From Eubacterium xylanophilum ATCC 35991 (lineage in GTDB: Bacteria; Bacillota; Clostridia; Lachnospirales; Lachnospiraceae), in the NCBI RefSeq assembly GCF_000518685.1, contig NZ_KI912471.1:170287-234286 (forward strand): a stretch of DNA of 64,000 nucleotides, given 5' to 3'. The notes below the pieces were generated by a model. The model ran no database searches. It was given only the letters and a program-made list of their open reading frames with translations, and was not told the DNA's origin. Below, piece by piece: positions 1-9,251 of the stretch. The translations under genes were made by a program, and so were the position numbers. Positions within the stretch are counted from its first letter, which is position 1. Every line of letters starts with the position of its first letter.

Positions 1-838
1 GTGGGCGCTCAACAGTAATTCTTCCAAGTTTTGTATGTCTAAACTCATCTAGAATCGTTGCCGCTGCTTTTTCATAATCAATCTCGTTTCCTTTTTTTAC
101 AAAATTCCTATTCTCCGCTATTTTCATAAGTATATCTGACGCTTCGCCTATTTCCTCAACGGAATATTTTTCTTTTAATGTTCCAGGATATGTCTCTCTG
201 ACAAAGTCAATAAAGTCAAGAGAAATCTCCACACGTTGAAGAAGTTCTTCCTTGATTGAACCGATAAATGCCAAGCGAAGGCCAACAGTCTGATCTTCAA
301 ACTTAGGCCAGAGGATCCCCGGAGTGTCAAGGAGTTCCACGCTCTTGTTAATTCGGACCCACTGTTTACCCTTGGTTACACCTGGTTTGTTACCGGTTTT
401 AGTACATGCTTTACCGGAAAAACTGTTGATAAATGTCGACTTTCCAACATTTGGAATTCCAACTATCATAGCTCTGACGGGTCTGTTGAGTATGCCGCGT
501 TTTCTGTCGCGCTCTATCTTTTCCTTGCACGCAGACTGAATTAGGGAATTTACGATCTTTAATTCATTGCGCTTTGTTGAATTGACTGCATGCACAAAAA
601 ACCCCTGATTCTCATAGTACTTCTTCCACTGAGCAGTAACTTTTTCATCAGCCATATCTGCTTTGTTTAACAGAAGAATTCTTGACTTGTTTTTCGCAAT
701 GTCGTCAATATCTGGATTCTTGCTGCTCATAGGGCATCTCGCATCTACAAGCTCGATTACAACATCAATCAGCTTGATATCTTCTCTCATCCCTCTAACA
801 GCTTTGGTCATATGACCAGGATACCATTGAAAATGCAT
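1..838 (-). CDS. rbgA: Ribosome biogenesis GTPase RbgA/YlqF (3' end beyond window)
   Basis: Circularly permuted GTPase needed for late assembly of the 50S subunit. Reading from the ATG at 838, the protein begins MHFQWYPGHM, the family's characteristic start. The G4 motif NKAD (about residues 58-61) comes before the G1 motif GIPNVGKST (about 127-135), and DTPG (about 171-174) follows, which is the permuted G4-G1-G3 order. The frame stays open for about 279 codons to the window edge, close to the usual length of about 280-290, so only a few C-terminal residues should be missing. It starts 4 bases after the signal peptidase homologue and is probably cotranscribed with rplS. Confidence 0.93.
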   Translation of the reverse strand, partial: MHFQWYPGHMTKAVRGMREDIKLIDVVIELVDARCPMSSKNPDIDDIAKNKSRILLLNKADMADEKVTAQWKKYYENQGFFVHAVNSTKRNELKIVNSLIQSACKEKIERDRKRGILNRPVRAMIVGIPNVGKSTFINSFSGKACTKTGNKPGVTKGKQWVRINKSVELLDTPGILWPKFEDQTVGLRLAFIGSIKEELLQRVEISLDFIDFVRETYPGTLKEKYSVEEIGEASDILMKIAENRNFVKKGNEIDYEKAAATILDEFRHTKLGRITVERP

Positions 839-842
839 AAAA

Positions 843-1457
843 TCACTTGGCAGTTTCTGCCGTCCCTTCCTTAACCGGTCCCTTAACAAGGGAAAATGGT
901 TTAATCTTAAATATTACTCTACCTACAATCCTTCCTTTCTTGACCATGCCAAAAGACGCATTTCTACTATCTTCAATATCCGTCCTTGAATCACATAAAA
1001 CAAAGTATTCATCATCTCCGATAGTTATCTCATCTTCTGCCACCCCACCGGTAGTCAGTTCAGGAAATTCATATTCTTCTTTGTACTCTTTGTCATTTAT
1101 ATATATCTTACCATTATTTATCTTGATTTTCTCACCGGGCAAGCCTATAATGCGTCGAAAAATAATCAGCGATTCTTTGTCGCCCACACTACTTGATCCT
1201 TCATCGTAAAAGGCAATAATATCATTTCTTGACGGTGATAATACGAGATATGCTTTGGTATTTATAAGGACATCTTCGCCATTATAGAGCGTATTCTCCA
1301 TGGCTGCCCCTATCGTACTTGTTCTGATAAGGCAAAATCTGACAACAAAATAAGCTAATGCAACAACGACAATAATCATAATACTCCAGCTCATAATTGA
1401 CTTGAGAATTCGTCTTCTTCGCCTTGCCTTAATCTCTTCTTCATAATTTAAATTCAT
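843..1457 (-). CDS. lepB: Signal peptidase I homologue lacking the catalytic Ser and Lys
   Basis: S26-family protein of 204 residues with a basic N-terminus, one membrane segment (about residues 22-42) and an extracytoplasmic domain. The fold signatures are present: box D around GLPGE and box E with an SR...DSR pattern. The nucleophile position in box B reads GAAM instead of G-x-S-M (Ala52, codon GCC). The general-base Lys before box D is Arg101 (FRRIIGLPG, codon CGA). Known active type I peptidases need Ser and Lys, so this copy is predicted inactive; S. aureus SpsA is a known comparable case. I chose ATG 1457 because GAGGTAA lies just upstream; a GTG 21 codons earlier has no site. It lies between rplS and rbgA, the usual lepB position. 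Confidence 0.85.
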   Translation of the reverse strand: MNLNYEEEIKARRRRRILKSIMSWSIMIIVVVALAYFVVRFCLIRTSTIGAAMENTLYNGEDVLINTKAYLVLSPSRNDIIAFYDEGSSSVGDKESLIIFRRIIGLPGEKIKINNGKIYINDKEYKEEYEFPELTTGGVAEDEITIGDDEYFVLCDSRTDIEDSRNASFGMVKKGRIVGRVIFKIKPFSLVKGPVKEGTAETAK

Positions 1458-1573
1458 ATTACAGATTACCTCATAATACAAAATCGTGTATGCTATGACT
1501 AGTGATAAGTGATAACACACACGATTCTATCATTCGTCTCTATGAGACGCCTTGATTCAATCTTTGTCTTGGA

Positions 1574-1921
1574 TTACTTTACCAATTCTTTAACCTTAGC
1601 AGCCTTACCAACACGATCACGAAGGTAGTTAAGCTTAGCACGACGTACTTTACCAAGTCTAACAACTTCAATCTTCTCAACGATTGGTGAGTGAAGTGGC
1701 CAAGTCTTCTCAACGCCGATTCCATTAGAATTCTTACGTACTGTAAATGTCTCACGGTTGCTACCGCCCTGACGCTTCAATACTGTACCCTCGAATACCT
1801 GGATTCTCTCTCTTGTTCCCTCGATAACCTTTGATGAAACACGTACTGTGTCACCAACGTGAAACTCAGGAATCTCAGCCTTCATCTGCTCTGCTTCGAT
1901 CTTTCTGATAATATCGTTCAT
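1574..1921 (-). CDS. rplS: 50S ribosomal protein L19
   Basis: Protein of 115 residues with the L19 pattern: an HVGDTVRV segment near residue 22, [11 protein letters not shown], and an ending rich in Lys and Arg. L19 sits at the 30S-50S interface. The length is normal and an AGGAGGAAC site precedes the ATG. It is the first gene of an rplS-lepB-rbgA unit with its own promoter immediately after hisD. Confidence 0.97.
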   Translation of the reverse strand: MNDIIRKIEAEQMKAEIPEFHVGDTVRVSSKVIEGTRERIQVFEGTVLKRQGGSNRETFTVRKNSNGIGVEKTWPLHSPIVEKIEVVRLGKVRRAKLNYLRDRVGKAAKVKELVK

Positions 1922-2013
1922 TTTTGTTCCTCCTAAATCTTTGGATGTTCTTAATGTTTACAATTAGTAGCCTAGCTACCCATCAGAGGACCATCTATAA
2001 TCACAACATTTGA

Positions 2014-2043
2014 ATTATAACATATAAACATATATCTCGTCAA
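2014..2043 (-). promoter_or_regulatory. Promoter of rplS
   Basis: On the minus strand, TTGACG (2038-2043) and TATAAT (2014-2019) are separated by 18 bases. It lies directly after the hisD stop codon, so rplS need not depend on hisD transcription. The leader of about 85 bases holds a small perfect hairpin, GTAGC-TAG-GCTAC, at 1967-1979. Some Firmicutes carry an L19 leader motif; I cannot confirm that this is one. Confidence 0.75.
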
Positions 2044-2049
2044 GCAAAA

Positions 2050-3339
2050 TTATTTTTCAAATCTAACAGCAATAGAATTTGCATGAGCTGTCAGCCCTTC
2101 GGCATTTGCAAAGGTTATGATATCTTCATGTATAGGCTCCAATCCTTCTCTCGAATAAGCTATGAGACTTGTTTTCTTGATAAAATCATCAACATTCAGT
2201 GGTGAGAAGAATTTGGCAGTTCCATTAGTTGGAAGTACATGATTTGGACCAGCCATATAATCTCCTAGCGGCTCACTGCTGTACTCTCCGAGAAAAATAG
2301 CCCCTGCGTTCTTTACTCTTGTCATCGTATCAAATGGATTTGCCGTTAGGATCTCCAAGTGCTCTGATGCAATCTCATTAACCACATCAATAGCATCTTC
2401 CATATTCTTAGCTACAAGCATGAATCCATAATTATCTAAGGATTGTTTGATGATATCAGCTCTGCTGAGAACTTTCAAAAATCCTTCAATCTCCTCTCCA
2501 ACCTTGTCAGCCAACTCTTCACTTGTCGTCACAAGGATAGATGAAGCAAGCACATCATGTTCTGCTTGTGAGAGAAGATCTGCCGCCACATATCTTGGAT
2601 TAGCTGTCTCATCGGCCAACACAAGAATCTCACTAGGACCGGCAATTGAATCAATGCTAACGTGTCCATATACCGATTTCTTGGCAAGAGCAACATATAT
2701 ATTACCAGGTCCTGTTATCTTATCAACTTTCTTAATTGTCTCAGTTCCATAAGCAAGTGCAGCTATAGCTTGTGCTCCACCAAACTTATATATCTCATCT
2801 GCACCGGCTAGCTTTGCTGCAACTATAGTATTGGGATTAACTTCTCCCCCAACAGCAGGCGTCATCATAACTATTCTCTTGACGCCGGCAACTTTTGCTG
2901 GAACAATATTCATCAATACACTTGATGGATAAGCGGCTGTTCCTCCCGGAACATATACACCAACATTTTCAATCGGAGTAAATCTCTGACCAACAATAGA
3001 ACCGTCCGGTTTTGTGTCAATCCAAGTATTTCTCATCTGTTTTTGGTGGAAATCTTCTATATTCTTAATTGATTTTTTCATAGCATCGAGGAGTTTATCA
3101 TCCACATGCGCGAATGCAGCATCGATCTCCTCATTGCTAACTTTCATGTTATCAACATTAACTTCGAATTTGTCAAACTTTTTGGTGTACTCAAACAACG
3201 CCTTGTCACCATGTGCCTTAACATCTTCCACAATATCCTTTACTGTGCTCTGATATTCATCATAATTGTTAGGGCTTCTCTTCAAAAGCGTCTCTAAAAT
3301 GTCATCAATTGTAGATTTATCTACTAACACTTTATTCAC
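2050..3339 (-). CDS. hisD: Histidinol dehydrogenase
   Basis: Catalyses the last two oxidations of histidine synthesis, L-histidinol to L-histidine with NAD. It has 429 residues, normal length. Motifs include VGVYVPGGTAAYPSSV, DSIAGPSEI, an AEH segment that would supply a zinc ligand, and HVLPTNGTAKF. The start is GTG at 3337-3339, eight bases after GGAGG. No other his gene is in the window, so this is a detached single hisD with its own promoter. It is divergent from the cyclophilin gene. Confidence 0.96.
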   Translation of the reverse strand: MNKVLVDKSTIDDILETLLKRSPNNYDEYQSTVKDIVEDVKAHGDKALFEYTKKFDKFEVNVDNMKVSNEEIDAAFAHVDDKLLDAMKKSIKNIEDFHQKQMRNTWIDTKPDGSIVGQRFTPIENVGVYVPGGTAAYPSSVLMNIVPAKVAGVKRIVMMTPAVGGEVNPNTIVAAKLAGADEIYKFGGAQAIAALAYGTETIKKVDKITGPGNIYVALAKKSVYGHVSIDSIAGPSEILVLADETANPRYVAADLLSQAEHDVLASSILVTTSEELADKVGEEIEGFLKVLSRADIIKQSLDNYGFMLVAKNMEDAIDVVNEIASEHLEILTANPFDTMTRVKNAGAIFLGEYSSEPLGDYMAGPNHVLPTNGTAKFFSPLNVDDFIKKTSLIAYSREGLEPIHEDIITFANAEGLTAHANSIAVRFEK

Positions 3340-3372
3340 TTTGCATTCCTCCTTTGTCCTTCGATAACCACG

Positions 3373-3401
3373 ATTATAGCATAATCCCCGATATATTGCA
3401 A
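3373..3401 (-). promoter_or_regulatory. Promoter of hisD
   Basis: On the minus strand, TTGCAA (3396-3401) and TATAAT (3373-3378) are separated by 17 bases, with TGC before the -10 (extended -10). Confidence 0.7.
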
Positions 3402-3409
3402 ATGCAATC

Positions 3410-3438
3410 TTTACATTTTGTCAATAATCCATTATAAT
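3410..3438 (+). promoter_or_regulatory. Promoter of the cyclophilin gene
   Basis: TTTACA (3410-3415) and TATAAT (3433-3438) are separated by 17 bases. An AAAGGAAAA ribosome site follows before ATG 3474. It is back to back with the hisD promoter. Confidence 0.7.
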
Positions 3439-3473
3439 ATTTATATTATTTTATTATCGAAAGGAAAATTATT

Positions 3474-4007
3474 ATGTCAGACAAGAAAAATCCGATTGTA
3501 ACATTTGAAATCAATTCTGGAAAAACTATCAAAGCTGAGCTTTATCCAGAAATTGCACCTAACACAGTTAACAACTTTATCTCACTTGTTAGCAAGGGTT
3601 ACTATGATGGCCTTATCTTCCACCGTGTAATCGAAAACTTTATGATTCAAGGTGGATGCCCAGATGGAAATGGTATGGGTGGCCCTGGTTACTCAATCAA
3701 AGGCGAATTTGCTATTAACGGTTTTGAGAATAATCTTAATCACACAGCAGGAGTTCTCTCTATGGCTCGCTCAATGATGCCTGATTCCGCTGGTTCTCAG
3801 TTCTTCATCATGCACAAGGATTCACCACATCTCGATGGTCAGTATGCAGCTTTTGGAAAAGTTGTAGAGGGACAAGATGTAGTTGATGAAATTGCAACAA
3901 CTGATACTGATATGAGTGACAGACCACTTAAAGATGTTATCATGACAAAGGTTACAGTTGATACATTTGGAGAGGATTATCCAGAACCTGAAAAAGCTGG
4001 ATTCTAA
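3474..4007 (+). CDS. Cyclophilin-type peptidyl-prolyl cis-trans isomerase
   Basis: Cytoplasmic folding catalyst of 177 residues with no signal peptide. The cyclophilin core is clear: FHRVIENFMIQGGCPDGNG in the middle, then GVLSMAR, SQFFIMHKDSPHLDGQYAAFG. Catalytic Arg (HRV), Phe and Gln (FMIQGG) are present. It is monocistronic, with its own promoter and a strong terminator. The protein has a short extension after the canonical domain. Confidence 0.95.
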   Translation: MSDKKNPIVTFEINSGKTIKAELYPEIAPNTVNNFISLVSKGYYDGLIFHRVIENFMIQGGCPDGNGMGGPGYSIKGEFAINGFENNLNHTAGVLSMARSMMPDSAGSQFFIMHKDSPHLDGQYAAFGKVVEGQDVVDEIATTDTDMSDRPLKDVIMTKVTVDTFGEDYPEPEKAGF

Positions 4008-4037
4008 AATCTTATAAAGTCAATTTTAAGAACTATA

Positions 4038-4064
4038 CGAGACGGCTTAGGTCGTCTCGTTTTT
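4038..4064 (+). terminator. Terminator of the cyclophilin gene
   Basis: CGAGACG (4038-4044) pairs with CGTCTCG (4053-4059) and a T-run follows. It overlaps the 3' end of the convergent phosphatase gene. Confidence 0.85.
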
Positions 4065-4712
4065 CATATCACTCATTATCTCCTCAGGATTCTCAACAAA
4101 TACCGTAGCGCCTGCTTCAACCTGTTCTTCATGGGTTCTAAATCCCCAGGAGACAGCAATACATGGAATCCCCGTATTTCTTGCTGTGGCTATATCCACC
4201 TCTGAATCCCCTACATAAATTGACTTATTTAGCTCTGATCCAAGTTCATTAATAGCAGCTACAACTGTATCCTTAGCCGGCTTTTTCTTGTAAACTTCAT
4301 TGGCACCTATGGCAATGTCAATCCATTGTCCAAAGTGAATTGATACCAACTCTTTGGTGGCATCCATATACTTGTTTGAAACAACTGCCATCTTATAACC
4401 ATCATTTTTTAAGCGCTCCAGCATCTGACATATTCCGGGATAAGGTCCGGTTTTATCATTACAATGAATCAGATAATGTTCTTTGAAACAAGTCAAAATA
4501 TCAGAAAACAAAGGATTTTTCCGACCATTTTCCACTGAAAGCTCTACAAGCTTTTCCACACCATTGCCCGTATTTCTTCTTATGTCATCTTTTGTTTGAA
4601 TAGGCAAACCAAACTTCTCCAATGAATAATTGACTGATTCCATCAAATCAGTTAATGTATCCAACAATGTTCCGTCTAAATCGAATATTATTGTATCTAT
4701 ATTATTAATCAT
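4047..4712 (-). CDS. HAD-family phosphatase, phosphoglycolate phosphatase-like
   Basis: Haloacid-dehalogenase-type phosphatase of 221 residues. Motif I is DLDGTLLDT at residues 11-19 with the nucleophile Asp, motif II SNK near residue 110, and motif IV GDSEVDIATA near residue 168. The helical cap between motifs I and II fits the Gph/PpaX group. The substrate is not certain: phosphoglycolate, pyrophosphate or another small phosphate are possible. It overlaps miaB by 8 bases, so it is translated in the same operon. Confidence 0.85.
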   Translation of the reverse strand: MINNIDTIIFDLDGTLLDTLTDLMESVNYSLEKFGLPIQTKDDIRRNTGNGVEKLVELSVENGRKNPLFSDILTCFKEHYLIHCNDKTGPYPGICQMLERLKNDGYKMAVVSNKYMDATKELVSIHFGQWIDIAIGANEVYKKKPAKDTVVAAINELGSELNKSIYVGDSEVDIATARNTGIPCIAVSWGFRTHEEQVEAGATVFVENPEEIMSDMKNETT

Positions 4713-6156
4713 TTATAATCTCTCCAATATAATAAAACCCTTTGCTCTCCAAGAGTTTAACTCTTACTATCTTACCTATAAGATCCTTGCTTCCAACGCA
4801 GTGAACTACTGCATTTCCTGACATTCGACCGGTAACCATGGTTGAATCATGATCATTAGGCTCCTCAATCAAGATATCGCACTCCATTCCAACTCTAGAG
4901 TCTGCAATTTCCGAAGAAATAGATCTGATAAGCTCAAGCATGCGATCAAAACGCTCCTTGATAACATCCTCCGGCACCTGATTATCCATAGTGGCAGCAG
5001 GTGTACCTGTTCTCTTGGAATAGATAAAGGAATAAACATTTTCATACCGCACTCGTCTGAGAACATCCATAGTTTCCTCGAAGTCTTCATCTGTCTCACC
5101 GGGGAATCCAACAATAATATCTGTGGACAGTGAAATGTTCGGAAGCTTGGATTTAATGCGATCAACAAGATCCAGATAACTCTCCTTAGTGTAAACGCGG
5201 TTCATTTTCTTCAGGATTCGCGTGCTTCCAGCCTGCAATGGGAGATGTAATTGAGTACAAATCTTGTCACTGCTTGCCATAACTTCAATCAATTCGTCAG
5301 ACAAATCCTTGGGATGACTTGTCATAAAGCGAATTCTTTTGAGTCCCTCAATCTCCGTTACAAGTTTGAGTAGTTCCGCAAAACTCATTGGGTTATCAAG
5401 AGTTTTTCCATATGAGTTTACATTTTGACCGAGGAGCATAATCTCTATTACTCCATCTGCCACAAGTGACTTAATCTCTGCGATAATCTCCTCCGGCTTT
5501 CGGCTTCTCTCACGTCCACGCACATAAGGTACAATACAATAAGTACAATAATTATTACATCCATACATGATATTGACCGCAGCTTTAAAGGAATGTTTGC
5601 GCAAACTCGGCAAATCCTCTACAATTCCCTTGGCTTCATCCCATATGTCAATAATCGTTCTCTCAGATATAATCTGTGTATAGAGAATCTCCGCCAACTT
5701 GTATACATTGTGAGTTCCAAATATTATATCTACATAAGGATAACTCTTTTTTATCTTTTCTACAACTGTAGGCTCTTGCATCATGCATCCACACATGGCA
5801 ATCTTCATTTCAGGGTTGCGCTTTTTCTGATTCTTTAGCTGTCCCAATCTGCCATATACCTTGAGATTGGCATTCTCTCTGACAGTACAAGTATTATAAA
5901 GCACAAAATCTGCGGACGTGCTGTCCACAGTTTTATATCCAATATATGTGAGAATGGCTTCAAACTTCTCAGAATCTCTGGCATTCATCTGACATCCCAT
6001 TGTCTGCATAGACAAAGTGAGCTCACGGCCCACTCTGTCCTTAGTTTCTTCCATCCATTCTTTGCACTTTTTCATGAAATAATACTGTCTCATAGGCTCC
6101 TCAAGAGGCGCCTCTCCACTTGTGTCAATTCTATCTATCACAGAATAGTCAAACAT
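4705..6156 (-). CDS. miaB: tRNA-2-methylthio-N6-dimethylallyladenosine synthase MiaB
   Basis: Radical-SAM methylthiotransferase that adds a methylthio group to i6A37 of tRNA. Domains in order: N-terminal MTTase domain with three cluster cysteines (MGCQ, NTCTVRENA, CGCMMQ), radical-SAM motif CNNYCTYC, and a C-terminal TRAM domain with KGFYYIGEI near the end. It has 483 residues, slightly longer than usual because of an extra N-terminal stretch of about 45 residues. I chose ATG 6156, which has AAAGGAG upstream, over a TTG one codon earlier. It lies 11 bases after htrA. Confidence 0.96.
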   Translation of the reverse strand: MFDYSVIDRIDTSGEAPLEEPMRQYYFMKKCKEWMEETKDRVGRELTLSMQTMGCQMNARDSEKFEAILTYIGYKTVDSTSADFVLYNTCTVRENANLKVYGRLGQLKNQKKRNPEMKIAMCGCMMQEPTVVEKIKKSYPYVDIIFGTHNVYKLAEILYTQIISERTIIDIWDEAKGIVEDLPSLRKHSFKAAVNIMYGCNNYCTYCIVPYVRGRERSRKPEEIIAEIKSLVADGVIEIMLLGQNVNSYGKTLDNPMSFAELLKLVTEIEGLKRIRFMTSHPKDLSDELIEVMASSDKICTQLHLPLQAGSTRILKKMNRVYTKESYLDLVDRIKSKLPNISLSTDIIVGFPGETDEDFEETMDVLRRVRYENVYSFIYSKRTGTPAATMDNQVPEDVIKERFDRMLELIRSISSEIADSRVGMECDILIEEPNDHDSTMVTGRMSGNAVVHCVGSKDLIGKIVRVKLLESKGFYYIGEIIND

Positions 6157-6167
6157 CAAACTCTCCT

Positions 6168-7139
6168 TTAACTTCTGGTCCAGCTAAATATACGGCTATT
6201 ATCATCACCATTTTCATATGGCGAATTATCCGGCTGTCTATTATCTGAGCTATTTCCAGATTGATTATTATTATTTCCGGAATCCCCATTGCTAAGGATT
6301 CGATTAATTACTTCTACAGCTGTAGATGAAGGTATAGCAAATCCCATTCCCTCTACTTCCTCAGAAGCAAACTTTGATGAATTGATGCCAATCACCTTTC
6401 CATCTAAGCTCACCAAAGCTCCTCCACTATTTCCAGGATTTATAGCAGCATCTGTCTGGATGAGCTTTACCGATTCGGACTCTTTCCCCGATTCGCTCTG
6501 TGTCGCAATAACACGATCTTTTGCACTGACATAACCGCCGGTTACACTTGTGCCATATCCCAGAGCATTTCCTATCGCAATCGCCTGTGAGCCAACTTTA
6601 ACATCTTTGCTGTCCGCAAACTCCGCGACAGATATATTCTTTAGGGTTTGTTCAGTCAAATCCTTCTTTGCTACCTTTACAACTGCAATATCTACATTGC
6701 TATCTGTACCAACAACTGTGGCATCACTCTTCGATTTATCATTGTAAGTGATACTTACTTTATTTGCATCAGATACCACGTGATTATTGGTTACGATATA
6801 TATATAATTATCATCTTCTTTGAATATAATTCCCGAGCCACTTCCCTGTCCTTCTTGTTTATATCTTCTTCCAAAGAAATCACTTGTCTCTTGGACAACT
6901 GTCACATCAATAGCAACAATTGACGGAAGAACTGCTTCAGCAACACTTGACACATCATTAGAGCCCTGCAATGCACTACTTGATGACATCTTTACCGCTG
7001 ATGGAGTTGCCTCTTTCGTCAAACTGCTTGTCATGACATTATTAGCTTTATTATTATACATTGAACCAGCTTGGAATGACAAACCTCCAACTAGCCCCAT
7101 CACACAAGCACCTGCAATAATTCGTTTAACTCTACTCAT
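6168..7139 (-). CDS. HtrA/DegP-type serine protease without a PDZ domain
   Basis: Membrane-anchored or secreted trypsin-like protease of 323 residues. One hydrophobic N-terminal segment (about residues 7-25) is followed by a protease domain with the triad in TNNHVV (His), NVDIAVVKV (Asp) and NPGNSGGAL (Ser). After the last protease helix, where a PDZ domain normally begins, there is only about 45 residues of Asn/Ser/Asp-rich low-complexity sequence ending in FSWTRS. So it has an intact catalytic domain but no substrate-binding PDZ module. It is first in the htrA-miaB-phosphatase group, with a GGAGGTAATC site before the ATG. Confidence 0.9.
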   Translation of the reverse strand: MSRVKRIIAGACVMGLVGGLSFQAGSMYNNKANNVMTSSLTKEATPSAVKMSSSSALQGSNDVSSVAEAVLPSIVAIDVTVVQETSDFFGRRYKQEGQGSGSGIIFKEDDNYIYIVTNNHVVSDANKVSITYNDKSKSDATVVGTDSNVDIAVVKVAKKDLTEQTLKNISVAEFADSKDVKVGSQAIAIGNALGYGTSVTGGYVSAKDRVIATQSESGKESESVKLIQTDAAINPGNSGGALVSLDGKVIGINSSKFASEEVEGMGFAIPSSTAVEVINRILSNGDSGNNNNQSGNSSDNRQPDNSPYENGDDNSRIFSWTRS

Positions 7140-7276
7140 ATCGATTACCTCCTTTGTTTTGTATAACTATACTATAAAGGAGAAATGTGTGCTGTTTTTG
7201 ATGCATCTATGAACTAATTATGGTTTGTTTGTGGCAATTTTGTGAACTATATTCAAGAAAAATATTCCGACAATTA

Positions 7277-8404
7277 TCAAAAATTACCCAAAATTCTCAC
7301 ATGCTGAGCTTCTTCCTTGATTCCTCTAAGGGCGCATTTTACGCCGGAATCCTCAAGATTACCCTCAATATCAACAAAGAATCTATATCTCCAATTTTGA
7401 CCTGTAATAGGTCTTGATTCTATCATAAGCATGTTGAGATCATTAAACATAAAATGCGATAGGATCTTATAAAGTGATCCACTCTCATGTTTAACTTCAA
7501 TACAAAGAGCTATTCTATTGCTCCCCTTCTTGTAAATATCTTTGTTAGATATTACGATAAACCTCGTCGAATTGTTGGTTTCCTGCTGAATATTTTCCTT
7601 GATAATCTCAAGTCCATATTCCTTGGCAGCCCTTGCAGAACCGATTGCCGCTTTGGTCTTGTCCTGATCAATTGAAACTTTCTTAGCACTGTCCGATGTG
7701 CTGGCATACTCGATTTGCTTTATCTGCGGGTAGTTTGCAAGAAACTGACTACACTGTTTGAGACCCTGCTCATGAGAATAAATTGTCTTTATCTCATCCA
7801 TCTTGGTTCCGGGAAGAGCCATGAGACACTGGTCAATCTTGACTACATGCTCTCCAACAATATTATTATCATAGTTGATTATAATATCATAATTTGTTGA
7901 TATTCCACCGGTTGAAGAGTTTTCAATTGGCAATACACCATAATCAGCTTCACCTGACTGAACCTTCTCCATAACTTCTTTGAAGGTTCCATTGGATATT
8001 CCAATTACATTCGTGCCGAAAAACTCTTCCATGGCCTGCTGTGTATATGATCCAGGGGATCCAAAATAGCATACCCTGGTATTCTCGTCATACTCAAGTT
8101 TATCCACGCACTCAAATCCCTTAATAGAATCTGTGTTTCTCAAAATATCATATTGATACTTTTTGCTAATTGACATAATTTGTGAAAATAGTTCGCGAAC
8201 AGCTCGCTTATTAAAAGCTGTAGATGCAAGATCTTCCAGACTGTCAAGTTTCTGATTCTCACGTTCCGGATCAAATACCGCCTTACCACTTCCTCGCTTG
8301 TACTCAGCAACCTCGTTGGCAACCAACATTCGCTCCTCAAACAATTCAACTATGCTTGAGTCAATCTTGTCAATTTTATTTCTTGATTCTTTTAAATCTA
8401 CCAT
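7277..8404 (-). CDS. pheA: Bifunctional chorismate mutase/prephenate dehydratase (P-protein)
   Basis: Converts chorismate to prephenate and then to phenylpyruvate for phenylalanine synthesis. The AroQ-type mutase helix bundle occupies about residues 1-90 (SRNKIDKID start). The dehydratase domain spans about 105-290, with its catalytic TRF motif in NNSTRFIVI. A C-terminal ACT domain (about 297-375) carries ESRP, the phenylalanine-binding signature, so feedback inhibition by phenylalanine is expected. The length of 375 is normal. It is the last gene of the pur-glyA-fol operon, 6 bases after folBK. Confidence 0.95.
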   Translation of the reverse strand: MVDLKESRNKIDKIDSSIVELFEERMLVANEVAEYKRGSGKAVFDPERENQKLDSLEDLASTAFNKRAVRELFSQIMSISKKYQYDILRNTDSIKGFECVDKLEYDENTRVCYFGSPGSYTQQAMEEFFGTNVIGISNGTFKEVMEKVQSGEADYGVLPIENSSTGGISTNYDIIINYDNNIVGEHVVKIDQCLMALPGTKMDEIKTIYSHEQGLKQCSQFLANYPQIKQIEYASTSDSAKKVSIDQDKTKAAIGSARAAKEYGLEIIKENIQQETNNSTRFIVISNKDIYKKGSNRIALCIEVKHESGSLYKILSHFMFNDLNMLMIESRPITGQNWRYRFFVDIEGNLEDSGVKCALRGIKEEAQHVRILGNF

Positions 8405-8410
8405 TATTAT

Positions 8411-9232
8411 TTACCTTTTATCTTCTAATTCTGCCAGTAATTCAGTCATCGTCTTACCAAATACTGGGTGCTTAAAAAATGGTGCAACATCACACATAGG
8501 TCTGAGAACAAAGTCTCTAATATGCGCTTCTCTGTGAGGAATTATCAAATCCTCTTCTTGTATAATTAAATCATCATAATATATTATATCCAAATCAATT
8601 GTTCTAGGTCCCCAGTGAATCTCTCTGGTTCTGCCCCCCTGCTTTTCCACATCTTGTAAGAAATCAAGCAATTCTCTGGGGTCATATATAGTCTCAAAAC
8701 ATATCACACCATTGAGAAAATCATCCTGTTCTGTATATCCATAGGGCTCAGTTTCTATAATTGTGGACATATATGCATTTTTACATTTTTCATTATTTCT
8801 TATGGCCTTATAAGCATTCTGTATGTGTTCTTCTCTGTGTCCTATATTGGAGCCAACTGATACATATACTTTCTTCCACATTCTCTCGACACTCAGTGAA
8901 ACAGTCTCTAACGGCAACATAATAGGAGCCCATGGTTTTTTTATTGTAATTTTAATACCTAATAGGGATTTGTATCTAATTAGAATTTTAGTGGCAATTA
9001 TCTCTGCCACTGACTCAATAAGCTTGCATGTGCGCTGTCCCATAATCTCATTGATATAATGAGCTACTTCAGCATAATCTACGGAGTCCTCCAATGAGTC
9101 GCTTGTTCCCGCTTTTCTAGTATTTACATATAAATCAGCTGTTACCAAAAACTTTTGTCCGAGAACATTTTCTTCCTTTAACACACCATGATTCGAAAAA
9201 CACTCAATATCTTTGATTTGTATTTTATCCAT
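8411..9232 (-). CDS. folBK: Dihydroneopterin aldolase/HPPK fusion (FolB-FolK)
   Basis: Two folate-pathway enzymes in one chain. Residues about 1-115 are dihydroneopterin aldolase (FSNHGVLKEEN near the start, a conserved Lys in IKKPWAP). Residues about 120-273 are 6-hydroxymethyl-7,8-dihydropterin pyrophosphokinase (YVSVGSNIG, RTIDLDIIYYDD, PHREAHIRDFVL). They make consecutive steps just before FolP. I chose the ATG at 9232, six bases after GGAG; an ATG four codons upstream (9244) is the alternative. It is directly downstream of folP. Confidence 0.95.
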   Translation of the reverse strand: MDKIQIKDIECFSNHGVLKEENVLGQKFLVTADLYVNTRKAGTSDSLEDSVDYAEVAHYINEIMGQRTCKLIESVAEIIATKILIRYKSLLGIKITIKKPWAPIMLPLETVSLSVERMWKKVYVSVGSNIGHREEHIQNAYKAIRNNEKCKNAYMSTIIETEPYGYTEQDDFLNGVICFETIYDPRELLDFLQDVEKQGGRTREIHWGPRTIDLDIIYYDDLIIQEEDLIIPHREAHIRDFVLRPMCDVAPFFKHPVFGKTMTELLAELEDKR

Positions 9233-9251
9233 TACAAGCTCCATTCTCTCT

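Noticed and set aside
1458..1520. GTG start for the signal peptidase homologue
   Set aside because: No ribosome site, while GAGGTAA lies before ATG 1457.
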